The notes below the pieces were generated by a model, which saw only the letters and a program-made list of their open reading frames with translations, was not told the DNA's origin and did not search any database. DNA of 64,000 bases. Origin: Anthracocystis setariae (taxonomy: Eukaryota > Basidiomycota > Ustilaginomycetes > Ustilaginales > Ustilaginaceae). Shown in pieces: positions 17,657-28,600 of the stretch (position 1 is the first letter of the stretch; each line of letters starts with the position of its first letter). The stretch lies in the NCBI GenBank assembly GCA_928724745.1, contig CAKMXJ010000016.1, positions 386,501 through 450,500 of the forward strand, in the 5' to 3' direction. The position numbers and the translations under genes are program-made.

Positions 17657-19592
17657 TGTTTCTGCGCGGACGTCTGCTTGTGAAGGCAAAAGTATTGGTG
17701 GAAAGTTGCGACGGTAGTCGAGATGGTCTTGGTGCTTGTCTACTTGTATGCTTGAATGGTGGTCGTGTGGTCGAGATGGTTCTATCGAGTGTGCGGCGCT
17801 GAAGGTGAGAATGGGAAGGTGGTATGCCAAAGGTAAAGACGACGTTGGTGGTAAAGAAGAGAGGAGGTGATGAACAAAAAGCTGGGATGTGTAAGCAAGC
17901 AAAGAAGGGGAAAGCGACCAGCGTATAGGAAAGCAAGAGGAGAGGGGCAATGTGGCGATTCACCAAGACAAGGTGACACAGCTATATATCGGAGCAACGG
18001 AGATCGGTGCCTTTGTGGCGGGGCTGATGCCAAGCTGACTTAGCTTAATTAGGTGACGAAACTCCGGCGAGGAGGAAAGGCGCAGAAAGAAACGCAAACT
18101 TACTAGGATGGAAGTTGGAGGATAGTGCCAGTGCAGTGAGACGAAACTGGATTGACGAGAGTCGGAGCTGAGGATAAGGTTGAGCCGAGAGATTGACGGC
18201 GGTAGATGAAAAGGGAATTGAATGGAGAGGATGGAGACCGGCGGGGAAAAGAACCAAGAGGCTGTCTATACGTCGAGGCAGGAGTGTGTTGGTGAACTGT
18301 AGGTAGGGTCCAATTCCAATGCGGCCGTGACAATTTAGTGTCGGGGCGAATGGGAAGAGATGAAACTCGACCAACCGACGATATGCAGGCAAGGAGGAGC
18401 AGTAAGCGCGAGTCTGGCCAAGCTGAGCAGAGCAGAGCAAGGTTGGAACCCGATGCGGATGCGAATGCAAATGCGAATGCGGATAGGTGTAGAATTCAAG
18501 ATGGAGGGAGGAGCGTCTTGCCAAAAGTTGCGGGTCTTTAGATAGTGTCGAGATGTTGGCGGAAAAGCAAATTTCAGCGCAATCGACCGACGAGTGCATG
18601 GCCAACTTGACCAATATGAGACAAGTACTGTAAGCGCAACGTCAGTAGTCACAGTGTTGGTTAGGGGCCAACGGGGCCAACCACTCACACTGCCAAAACG
18701 CAATACTGTACAGTACTGTACGCAACACGCCAGATTGGGCTTTCTGTCAAAAAAAGGAAAGTGCAGCTGCCTACCAACTCGCATACAGGCGCATGGGCAG
18801 TGTAACTCTGTCGAGATGCAGTCGACAGATGCAGGAAATCATGGTCGCTTCGGAGACTGAAATAAAGAGGGAAAAATTCGCCCAGTATGGTCAAGCATTC
18901 GACAAAAGCGGCCACTATAGTGCAGTGCAGTGTAGTGCAGTAGTGGTGACTTTGTTAGCTCTGGCTTTCAGCAGTTGCCAAATAATGAGACCAACACCTA
19001 GCTGTCGATCAGGGCGAGGCCTTGACCGGCACTGGGGATCGGGCACAAGTCTCTATGGCTGCATTGTCATAGTCCTACTGCTATTCCCGTTTCTGTGTCG
19101 TCTGCTGACGAGTTTCAACGCATCTCAAAGTGCGCGGACAAAGATCTTGCCTCACCCTATTTCCACTTGTCCATCAAGCTCAGGAACTAGTTGAATACCT
19201 GGAGTGTGCGGCGATTTCAAGCTCGGAAACTTGGTTACAAGACTAGTCCATCACACCAAGGCGAGACCAAATATGAGACTGTACGCTTTACAAGAGCACC
19301 GTTCAGCTGGAGACTGAGCTGCGCTGTGTTGATGCGTACCTAGAGTCTAATTAGATTGAGCCAACGTCATGATGAGCTTTGTTCAGCTGGTTGCATGCTA
19401 TCAAGACGCCGTTGATGTCACCGATCGATCATGAACAAGCTCATCTTGCATGTTGGATGGCATCGATGATGAGAACATGCCGAGCCCACCATGGATCAGA
19501 GACAACAGCTGCGATTGAGAGCAATATTGTGTCGGTCATGACATGGTTTGGTTTGGGCCCCTATTATGAAGAATGATACTGTACCTGGTGCG

Positions 19593-19620
19593 GTGTGCGG
19601 TGTGCGGTGTGCGGTGTGCG
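19593..19620. repeat. (GTGTGCG)4 tandem heptamer
   Basis: Four exact copies of the 7-mer GTGTGCG, preceded by a partial copy, in the large gene-free gap. Confidence 0.85.
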
Positions 19621-20616
19621 TCACTCAGGGGTAAAAAGTGATGAGACAAACAGTCTCTCGCTTGCAAGCTATTTTATAAATTTGTGCAAACGAGTGGACT
19701 GTGCCGATTTGCAACCGACAATGTAATAATTGGCGACCCTGACCCTGCATTTTTCGACAGGTTATTTGACCTCTGACAATGTGCCTGGGCTACGACTGCT
19801 TTGCAAGGAAAGGGGCACGAGAATTTGACCGCCGGAACAACCGACCGGCTCTAGTGCCTATAGTGTATTATTTTTGTTGTTCCCTTATTCTTGAAACCAG
19901 GCAAATCCCTTGCAGATCACATTTTCTTGCCGCTCAACCTCCACACCAACACTAGTCTCGGCCAAGTCACCGTCTTTGCGTGGAAGCAGCGGACATGTAG
20001 GCCGGCACCATCTAAGAAAAAACAAAACAACCATCTCTTGCACAGCAAAGGAACATGAACAATAGAGCAAGCGTTCTAGAGTGGATCCAGTGAGTGGTAG
20101 AAAGCCAAAGCCGACTGACGGCCTTTGCTGCTGGGCGCTTTTTCACTGGACCTTCCAAATTCGGAAGCGCGAATCCATCCAGACGCGTTACCTTTTGTTG
20201 GCAATGCTGTGTGCGTGAGTAGAACTTACTTTGACGTTTCCCTCCAATGCAGCCAAGTAATACGAATTTCGCAGTCGCTCGTTCCAGCTCTAGTTTGGCA
20301 AATCAATCCACCGCATCGGATTGGATTGGATTCAACCTGCTGGCTCAAGGCTTAAGGCTTACGCTTATCTGCAGCAACGACAATGTATCGACTACTGTAG
20401 GTCGGTTGAGCCGAAGACAAGGTGAGGTAGCTCAGCATAACAGAATCAAATGAGGAAAAATTCAAACGTTTCGTCCTGTCACTTTTTCGGCTCTAGACCA
20501 GTGTCGGATGCAAAAAGGCGCTGCATCCCACCCCTATTTTGCGGCTTCATACCTAAACATGATTCTCTTGACCGCTTCAATCACCATTCAATTCTGCTGT
20601 CTCCCCTATCGCTTAT

Positions 20617-20644
20617 CCAGCCACCAGCCACCAGCCACCAGCCA
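20617..20644. repeat. (CCAGCCA)4 tandem heptamer
   Basis: Four exact copies of the 7-mer CCAGCCA, about 600 bp before the kelch-protein start. Confidence 0.85.
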
Positions 20645-21247
20645 TCGGCTCACACCGTCAGAAAACGACCAACTTCTTGGATTGGCATACGCATTCATCC
20701 TTTAATTCACGGCCGCAAACGAGGCAAAAGTACAGTAACAAGCCACACTTGATCCGTCTACGTTGCTACGCCAACGCACCCCTTTGCCACTGGAAAGAGC
20801 CCCTTTGCTCATCAGCGCCCACCGCACGCTGAAGCTACAGTAGCTCTTACAGTACTTGATCAGCGCCACACACAGCCTACAGTATCTGGTCTAGCTGCAG
20901 TTCACACGCCAACTCGGCCAGTCTGTTGTTTGCCTTTTCGTTACTTTTTCCATCTGCAGCGGCCCTGAAACATTCGAGATCTCGAAAGCGTCCTCCTCTT
21001 GCACGCTATCTCTCCTGTCTATACCTTTGACCTCCATCATATCATCCGGGAATCCTCTGTATAACAGCATACGTCGTCACTCAGACTTGGTCTCGGTGGC
21101 ACACAACTTCTCTCCCCACCACAACACCTAAGGCGTGCAGCTTCCGCCTTCGACTTCATATTGGTGCAGCCAACCTTGCAGCTCGCCTTGTCGAGCCTTT
21201 TCATTCCAGCTGACTCCAGCTACGCCCATCACCCCAGAGCTTGAGTC

Positions 21248-24200
21248 ATGCTCCCATTTCTTCAACGCACAACGGCTCCGCGCCACTCTTCAGGCGCCTC
21301 TCAACATCCCACAGCGACACGCAAGCTCATCACTTTGGCATTTGTGCTTCCATTCTTGGGTTTCGTATCTGCTCAATCCCGTGTGGATACGATCCCACCA
21401 AGATGGGGTCAAGCATCGGCGCTTGTTGGCTCCCTTTTTGTGGTACAAGGTGGTAAAACTCAGGGCACCACCGGAGGCGGCTACACCTACAACTCGGGTC
21501 CCAGTGACGGACAAATGTACGCTTTGGACCTCTCCTCAAGCTTCTCGCTATCTTCACCGCCATGGCAGCCACTATCAGTGCAAGATGCCAGTCTTCCTGC
21601 TCCAGTGACTGCTTTCCACACCATTTCGCCCCTCAGCAGTACCTCTTTACTCCTCTTTGGCGGCGATGCAAGTCCGTCGGTACCCATCCAGACCAACAAC
21701 GATTCTGCATACATTGTCAATCTTGGTGCATCCTCTTCCAATACCACCGTTGCCTATCAGGCCGCCCCCATCGCATGGCATCAGCCGATGCGCAGGATGT
21801 ATCACACAAGCGAGATTGCCAGTGATGGGTCTGTCGTGATTGTCGGCGGTGAGAAAGCCGACGGTTCAGGTCTCACCTTGGATCAGCAATGGACCATCGA
21901 CCCTACTTCATCCTCTCCTTCCTTCCAAATCGCCTCTACACAACCACCAGGCGGTCTCGTTGGTGCCACATCCACCATGCTCAGCGATGGCACCCTTCTC
22001 ATGCTTGGTGGCGCCGACTCTTCAGGTCAGCTCCAGCCAATGCAGAGCGTCTATGCTTTCTCAACCAAATCAAAAACTTGGTCGCAGACCAACACATCTG
22101 CATCTACCAACTTTGGCACATCTTCGCTCCCTGCATCACGCCGCAACCATGTTGCCGTTTCGTTGCCCAACCATCGTGTCTTCATACAAGGTGGCGCTAA
22201 CGAGGATCTCTCCACTGTCTACAGTGACGCTTGGATCCTCGACTGGAGCGTCAACCCACCCATCTGGACCGAGATTGACACTACCAGCGGGCCAGGTCCT
22301 CGATTCGGTCACTCGGCTGTCGCTTACGGCAGGGAAATCCTCATCTCTTTCGGATGGGCCGGAGCCAATGCTGCACCATCCGGTATCTACGTCTTTGACG
22401 CCACCACTCTATCCGCATCTACAACAAACCAAGGCAGCTGGACGGGAGGAAGCTGGTCTACTTCGACGTACACGCCCGACCCCCAAGCTACTCAGCCATC
22501 CACACAATCCCAGCCGGGCTCTCATTCCGGCAGCCCATCAAGCGGCTCTAACGGATCAAGCTCGAGCTCGGGCGGTAGCGCATCCACGTCGAATAATCCT
22601 GATGCAGGAAATGATGGCGGTGACGCTGATTCCGGAACCACCTTCCCAACCAGTCCTGCCACTGGCAGTAGCGGCTCAGCAAACACGGACAGTAACAGCG
22701 GCTCAGGTATCGGAACCACCGCGGGTGCAGCGATCGGAGCTATCCTCGGCGTTGGTCTCGTTGTAGGTGCAGGCTATGCTGTGTATCGTCGTCGCTCACT
22801 CAACAGCTACCGACGATACGGCAATGCTTCTTTCAGCCTACTCGGCTTCGGAAGCCGCCGAGGACCGCCCGAAGACGACTTCCTCATGGAGAAAGGCTAT
22901 GCGAGGAGCGATTACGATCGGCCTTACCACCATACAGAACCGGCGGCAGCGTTGACTGGTGGAATGAATTTCGGCAGGAAGCGTTGTCGGGGAGAAGGTG
23001 CAATCTGGGCTGCGGGCAACATGGGGCACGCCATGGAGGGTTCCGGACCTCACTTCCGCGAACGCATTGCTATTTTCGCTGGACGAGGTAAGCGAGACAC
23101 TGTTTTTGCTCCACGCGTCGACATGCTCGCCGACGAGGGCGATGGTAGCAGTCTGTATCGACCTGTCGGAGCGGAACGTGCTAGCGACATGTACGACAAT
23201 GACGATGAAGCGTGGCATGATCACCAAATCCGAGAGCGCTCTCACGCCGGGCCTGGAGATGCAGATCTCTCGACTGGTGATCTGGGACGGCCTCACCACG
23301 AGCAAGAAGACGGCGTCGATTTCGATATGTGCTCACCCTTCGAAGATCGACCCGAGCACTTTGGCACCGGCCGCAGCATGTTTGCTTCCGCTCGTGCAGG
23401 TGGGTACGGACAGCTAGCTGACCGTGAACATGCTGGCTGCGATGATGAACGCTACTCTGAAGTGCGGTCCGAGCTGGGAACAAACGAAGATGCGCCCACC
23501 GATCCATCCGTGCAATCTCACAGCGGCACAAGCAAGAGTGATGCTCCCAGTTCATACAAGTCCGAGGACATGCTTTCCGTCACTGGCGGTATCGTTTCTT
23601 TCTCCGACGCTGACCACAAGCGCAACAGCAGCCAAAGCGGTATGAAGCGCAGCTCGACTTGGTGGGATCGTTTCATGGGCACCTCTCTGCTCGAACGCAG
23701 TGCCTCGGGTCGATTCCTTTCTGGCCCCAACGCGAACTTGCCCATTCGCGATCCAGCACCACCTCCCGTTAGCGATTTGCCGGTCATCGAAGAGTCGCGC
23801 TCTCGCGACCCTTCGACGGTTCAAGACCCATTCATGGATCCTTCCGAGCGTATCGCAGCTGGTGTTGACACGGATGAGCTGGGACGTCGTGTTGATGCTG
23901 AAGTCAACCCGCTTTTCTTGTCTGTCCAACACGGAAGGTCGGTGTCAAGCATCGGCTCGGCGCGTACAGGAGCCTCTTCCCACTTTGAGTCGAGACTGCA
24001 AGGAATGGATGTGATCCAACGCGCTCGTACCGGTAGCAGCCGTCGAGCTCATTCCATCCGTACCGGTAGCTCGATGAGCGACACCGATTCCGAACCGGCC
24101 CTTTCGCGCGGTCCTACGCTCCTCCGTCCGCGCAACATGACTTCCTCGGAAGCGCTCGACGCAAGTATCGACACAATCGGGCAGGATGATGAGCATTTCC

Positions 24201-24745
24201 GTCGGTATGCTGAGCCGTATACAGGTCTTGCCGATCTAGCCGAGGAAGAGCTCACCGACGAACTTTCATCGACGCCCCCTTCGGCACCCACATCCTGGAA
24301 CACGAACAACAAGGATCAAGTGCGAAGATCCAACGCGTCGGAAACACCGTCGATCACGCCGCTCACTACCAAACGCGCGAGATTGAACCCGGTCATGGTG
24401 TCGGCACTCTTCCCTTCCGCCTCGCCTCGACTGGGTGCACCCCAACCTGCCGCGTCGAGCTCGGCGAGCGTCAAAGACAAGATCAGGGCGTTTGAGGAAT
24501 CGACCACCTCGCCCAACACCACTACAGAATCGGCATGGACCGCTTCGCTTTCCTCCGCCAAGAGCAAGGTCATCGAATCTGAACCGGAGCGAGACGGCAT
24601 CGTGAGGAGCACCTCGATGGCTTCCAGTGCCGGCGCCACTTCCAGGAGCAGCGGCAGTGCAGCTAAGTACGGCCTGGTGCCGAAACCACAGCTGTTCGTA
24701 GCCAACCCGGATCACGCGCGCGGCAACAGTGGAAGCACCAGCTAA
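21248..24745 (+). CDS. Kelch-propeller single-pass membrane protein
   Basis: 1165 residues, intronless. A hydrophobic stretch (LITLAFVLPFLGFVSA, about 28-43) looks like a signal sequence. Residues about 50-400 form a kelch/galactose-oxidase-type beta-propeller: blades show VVQGG, LLLFGGD, VVIVGGE, LLMLGGAD, VFIQGGA and ILISFGWAG followed by the usual aromatic and Trp positions. A Ser/Gly/Asn-rich linker (about 415-485) leads to one transmembrane helix (AAIGAILGVGLVVGAGYAVY, about 492-512) and a basic stop-transfer YRRR. The remaining 650 residues are a cytoplasmic, largely disordered Ser-rich tail. The layout suggests a surface receptor or polarity landmark. I do not recognise a named orthologue, and no catalytic residues of galactose oxidase are evident. 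Confidence 0.78.
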   Translation: MLPFLQRTTAPRHSSGASQHPTATRKLITLAFVLPFLGFVSAQSRVDTIPPRWGQASALVGSLFVVQGGKTQGTTGGGYTYNSGPSDGQMYALDLSSSFSLSSPPWQPLSVQDASLPAPVTAFHTISPLSSTSLLLFGGDASPSVPIQTNNDSAYIVNLGASSSNTTVAYQAAPIAWHQPMRRMYHTSEIASDGSVVIVGGEKADGSGLTLDQQWTIDPTSSSPSFQIASTQPPGGLVGATSTMLSDGTLLMLGGADSSGQLQPMQSVYAFSTKSKTWSQTNTSASTNFGTSSLPASRRNHVAVSLPNHRVFIQGGANEDLSTVYSDAWILDWSVNPPIWTEIDTTSGPGPRFGHSAVAYGREILISFGWAGANAAPSGIYVFDATTLSASTTNQGSWTGGSWSTSTYTPDPQATQPSTQSQPGSHSGSPSSGSNGSSSSSGGSASTSNNPDAGNDGGDADSGTTFPTSPATGSSGSANTDSNSGSGIGTTAGAAIGAILGVGLVVGAGYAVYRRRSLNSYRRYGNASFSLLGFGSRRGPPEDDFLMEKGYARSDYDRPYHHTEPAAALTGGMNFGRKRCRGEGAIWAAGNMGHAMEGSGPHFRERIAIFAGRGKRDTVFAPRVDMLADEGDGSSLYRPVGAERASDMYDNDDEAWHDHQIRERSHAGPGDADLSTGDLGRPHHEQEDGVDFDMCSPFEDRPEHFGTGRSMFASARAGGYGQLADREHAGCDDERYSEVRSELGTNEDAPTDPSVQSHSGTSKSDAPSSYKSEDMLSVTGGIVSFSDADHKRNSSQSGMKRSSTWWDRFMGTSLLERSASGRFLSGPNANLPIRDPAPPPVSDLPVIEESRSRDPSTVQDPFMDPSERIAAGVDTDELGRRVDAEVNPLFLSVQHGRSVSSIGSARTGASSHFESRLQGMDVIQRARTGSSRRAHSIRTGSSMSDTDSEPALSRGPTLLRPRNMTSSEALDASIDTIGQDDEHFRRYAEPYTGLADLAEEELTDELSSTPPSAPTSWNTNNKDQVRRSNASETPSITPLTTKRARLNPVMVSALFPSASPRLGAPQPAASSSASVKDKIRAFEESTTSPNTTTESAWTASLSSAKSKVIESEPERDGIVRSTSMASSAGATSRSSGSAAKYGLVPKPQLFVANPDHARGNSGSTS

Positions 24746-24790
24746 GCAACCCATTTCGCTCTCATTGTACAGTACACCATCATCACCCAA

Positions 24791-24806
24791 GGGGGGGGGG
24801 GGGGGG
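24791..24806. repeat. Poly-G tract
   Basis: A run of about 16 G lies just after the kelch-protein stop codon, in the presumed 3' untranslated region or shortly beyond. Confidence 0.7.
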
Positions 24807-24866
24807 TTTCTTTATGCTTTGCTTTGCCACATCGGACAATAATCACTCCCAAGCTGTATAATTTGT

Positions 24867-25463
24867 TTATGGATATTCTTCATGTTGTCGAAAAGCGCGA
24901 AAAAGCCATTTCAAACATCGCCATCCTACAGTCGAACCTCTCATAATGAAACAATTAATTTTCTTAAATTCATATATTCCATTTTTCACAACGTCAAGGC
25001 AACAGCAAAGTATCTCAGCACACAGAGCAGCTATTAAATTGCAGTAACTTGCGCATACAGTCTGTACAGTCAAAGAATCAATCCATTTGCTAAGTGATGC
25101 TCTACCAGCCTCCAAGGCCTCCAATACTGGTTGGCTGAGCAGACCAAGTCTGCCAAGGATCTCCTGGGTCTCTTGCAGTATCTTCTTCTGATCCTTTGAG
25201 CTTACTGGTACCTCTGGCAACGTCTCTGTATGCTCCTGAGGGGTTCCAGGAAGACTGGGAGAGTCTTCAGCCTCTTGAGCATCCAGCTCTTCCATATCCT
25301 CATCCTCCTCACCTGGTATGTCCACTACATCCTGAAATGTAACCTCTGTCAGCTTCTTCAGGGTTACCTGCAGTAGAAAGGTTTTTGCTGGAAGAAGCTG
25401 GAGAGATGGTGATTTTGGCATTGTTGTACAGAGATGCTTGTGGCAATGGTGAGAAGGAAGCAT
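24867..25463 (-). pseudogene. Open frame inside the pogo-like element (remnant?)
   Basis: A 198-codon frame starts inside the element and runs out through the left inverted repeat into flanking DNA, so its stop is not part of the element. The middle is acidic (IPGEEDEDMEELDAQEAEDS) and is followed by a possible helix (KKILQETQEILGRLGLL) and a Cys/Leu-rich stretch. Acidic tails occur at the C-terminus of some pogo transposases, so this may be the tail left after an internal deletion. No CENP-B helix-turn-helix or DDE triad is visible. Expression and function are doubtful. Confidence 0.35.
24929..24956 (+). repeat. Terminal inverted repeat, left
   Basis: 28 bp beginning CAGTCGAACCTCTCA, preceded by TA; one mismatch to the right copy (position 16, T versus A). 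Confidence 0.9.
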
Positions 25464-25614
25464 TTGAGCAGCATAGCTGTACTCTACTGAGGAAGAGAAG
25501 CTGAATGGTATATGGCAAGCTTAGCTAATAATGATTATGTCAGCACCAACAAACAGACGTTGCAATAAAAGGCATATTTTTGCTGCCGGAATTTCCGCAC
25601 CATTTTATGTGTGG

Positions 25615-25642
25615 AATTGTTTCATTTTGAGAGGTTCGACTG
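25615..25642 (-). repeat. Terminal inverted repeat, right
   Basis: The inverse complement of the left repeat with one mismatch, followed by TA. Confidence 0.9.
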
Positions 25643-25697
25643 TATATGCTCCGAAACTGCATTAACCCCCCTCCCCCCTTTCCCTAAACCAAACCAA

Positions 25698-28600
25698 CTA
25701 CTGTGGTGGCGGGGGATAGCTGCTGCCGGATAACTGCATGGCACTAGCGATAAGATTGACTGCCTCCTGATCCAAGATATCGCCATCGTCGTCATCGTCG
25801 TTCTGAATGGTGAGTGGCCAGACACTCTGATCGTGATGCGAGAAAAACTCGGCGATGGCGAAGCTAGACGTATCCAGCTGACCCGGAAACTGCGGCGGTT
25901 GGTAAGTAGTAGTAGTGGTGGTGGTGGTTATTAAACCCCCCGGCGGCGCATGAACGTGGTGCGCATGGTGAGAGCCAACGTTTAACGAACCCCTCCTACC
26001 CGATTCCACTGCATTCGACGCGTACGTCGCTGCTGCAGTACCGTACGACGTCTGACCCGTCGATCCCACCTCTCCCTGCTCAAACTGACTCAGCGACATG
26101 GGCGCATGAAAGCTGCTCATCGGATCAAACTGGTCCATCTGCCAACTGCCCATCAACGCATCGATATCAAACGTCAGCCCGGCCGAGATCCCCAAGCCAA
26201 ACGGACTATCGCCACTATTCGTACTCGCAAACTCATCACTCGCCTGCGTTCCACCCGTCAAGATCCCACCCATCGCCTCAACCCCCTCCCCAATCATCGC
26301 TGCCCTTCCATCCGCCTTGGGCGTCGCCTGCAGCGATCGCGCCAGTCGCTTCTTGGACCGAATCCGCGACTTGGCCCACTTGAGCACCATCTCAATATCG
26401 CGGATCGGCGCCGACTGCGCATCCTCATCCGACGCATGCGGGTCGATCTCGCCGCCACCGTAGCCCGCAGCTTCCTGCTCCAGCGCGCGCAAAGGCCACG
26501 ACGCACCCGCCCAGTATTGCTGCAGCTTCTGCAAGATGCGCTGGCACGCACCTAGGTTGATTTCCGCATACGATTTCGTGGAAACCAGCGCCGAGGTTCG
26601 CGATGGCTGTTGCGCTCCAGCGCCGCGCGACGGTGGGCGAGATGGCGCCGGCGTGGTGCCGTGACCCAGGTTGCGGAGCGCTTCGCGCGCTGCTTCGCGT
26701 TCTGCGACGAACGAGCGTCCGGCCGGGAGGACGAGCTGGTCGAGATACGGAGAAGCGGTGATGCAACGATCGTCGAACGCATCACCGAGGGTCAAGATGT
26801 CGGCAATCGTCCTCGACGCCGCCGCACTCGCGGCCGGCGCAAACGAGGGCAGCAACGGCGCCGAATCGCCCGTAAACTTCTTCATCAGCGCCGGGCGATC
26901 CAGCAATCCAATCGTAGACTGGAACAACACGTGCAAATACACAAAGCCCGCACTCTGGTTGTGCGCCGCGCTCTTCTGAAACGTCTGCACGTTGAAATGC
27001 AGGTTCTGAGGCAGGTCCGAATAGCTCTGGGCGAGTTCGAACCACATGCGCGTGAGGTCTCGTTTGGTGCTTTCGGCTGAAATCGTCGATTCTTCCTTTT
27101 CGCGCCTGTTCAACAGCTCTCCCATGCGACCACGAAGCATGAGGATGCGGATCACGTGGCCGAAGACGACCGTCTCGTCTTTCATGTCACTTCCCTCGCT
27201 GATGGCGGGCAAGGCAATGTCGATCTCGTTTTCTCGGATCGAGACCGGTCGACCAGTGCCGAACGTAGTGATACGGTCCAATCCGATCACGGCCCAAAAG
27301 AGAAGACGCGCTTTTTCTTGGTGTCTCTCGTTCGGTATGCTTTGGATGCTCACTTCGTGCTGCAGACCGAGATCCTGGGCCATCCTCAGTGCCATGCCGA
27401 CATACATCCACAGACCCGAATCGCTTCCGGCGGCGAACTCGGCGTAGCTGAGCAAGATGAGCGCCTCAATCACCTCGATCGAAGGAAACGAGAGCAGCGG
27501 AATGATCAGGATCTTGGCCATCTCGCTGAACGGATCGCCAGACGACTTTCGGGGCACTTTGCGAAGCTCGTGCCGATCGGAGAAACGAGCAGCTACAGCA
27601 CATACGGCGTTGGCGAGAATAGCGGGCATCGAGCCGTTCTCGACGCTGTTTTTCAGCTCATCCGCGTCCATCCAGGGACACCATGATGCCTTAAAAGTGA
27701 TGAGGAAGAGCGAGACGAGATGCTCGAGGATATCTTTGCGAGGGTATCGGGGCCGATTGATCTCGAAAAGCTCGCGTGCGACAGAAGAAGAGGCCTTGTT
27801 ATCCACCCGTTGACCGGGACTGGAAGCGAGCGCAGGATGGGGCGAACGTACAGAATCATCGAGCGGCTTGCCTGGCGTGCGTGAATCGTCATTATCGCGA
27901 ACCGAGAACCCAAAGCTGACGTGGTTGTCCGTCCCTTCATTCGCCTGCAGCGCAGGTTCCAGATCATCGGTGCCCGGAACCTCGGAATCTTGAAGGACGC
28001 CAACTTTGATCTTTCTATATCCTGGCGTGTTGGCGGTGGTGCCAAACCATCGGAAGAAGGGGAGCACGATCTTGGGCCGAGGTTGCGACGCAGGCGCTTC
28101 TTCGACTGCGGTCTCCTCAGGCACCGCGCCTGGTCTGGTAGCACCATTGCGTTGCCACCGTTCGATACCATCGCGAAGCTCTGCAGACCCTCCGCGGTGC
28201 GAATCTTTTACGTCCGGATGCGAGTTTCGATGGGCCGCAAAAGGTCGTTCGGGCTCCTCGAATTTGTTGGCAGAGATATCGTCGGAAGGATGACCGTAGT
28301 ATTCCAACGACATGGGATCGACAGGTCGACTGGGGGCTCTTCGAACGTCGGACGACGAGTGCTTGCGCCTGGGATGGAATTCGTCTACCGGAGTTGGAGG
28401 GATCGCCCTGGGCGCCGCGTACATGGTGGAAGAGCGCGCGGACCTGTTGGAAAAGGCGCTTCCGTCGCTGGGCGAATGCTGTTGCAAGAAGACGCCTCCA
28501 GCAGGGCTAGCGCCTGGGACCGTGCCGATTGCAATGGGATGGCCGTAGTAGGAAAGATCATGCGATGGGCCAAAGGCTTCCATTCCAGAGTTTTGCGCAT

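Larger units (their letters stand above)
17657..21247. other. 3.6 kb region without a recognisable gene
   Basis: This is the longest gap of the window, between the kinase and kelch genes, which are divergent. It must hold both promoters but is far longer than needed. The many small open frames lack domains, good codon use or plausible splicing into a known protein. It contains several TACTGTA/TACAGTA palindromes (18624, 18703-18720, 19578, 20394, 20731, 20836-20856, 20878) and two heptamer tandem repeats. A non-coding transcript or a fast-evolving small gene remains possible. Confidence 0.4.
24929..25642. mobile_element. pogo-like (Tc1/mariner superfamily) DNA transposon, 714 bp, non-autonomous
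   Basis: The two ends are 28 bp terminal inverted repeats (24929-24956 and 25615-25642) that match at 27 of 28 positions and begin CAGTCGAACCTCTCA. Each end is flanked by TA (24927-24928 and 25643-25644), the target duplication of Tc1/mariner elements, and the CAGTCGAACCTC start is typical of pogo-like termini. At 714 bp it is too short for a full transposase with CENP-B-type DNA-binding and DDE domains, so it should need help from an intact copy elsewhere. The interior is clearly more AT-rich than its neighbours. It sits between the 3' ends of the kelch gene and a zinc-cluster factor gene and disrupts neither. Confidence 0.85.

Noticed and set aside
21840..22766. 308-codon plus-strand open frame
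   Set aside because: Out-of-frame shadow inside the kelch-protein gene; Ser/Pro-rich by chance.
25309..25518. Second open frame inside the pogo-like element
   Set aside because: Overlaps the longer frame out of register and shows no transposase feature.
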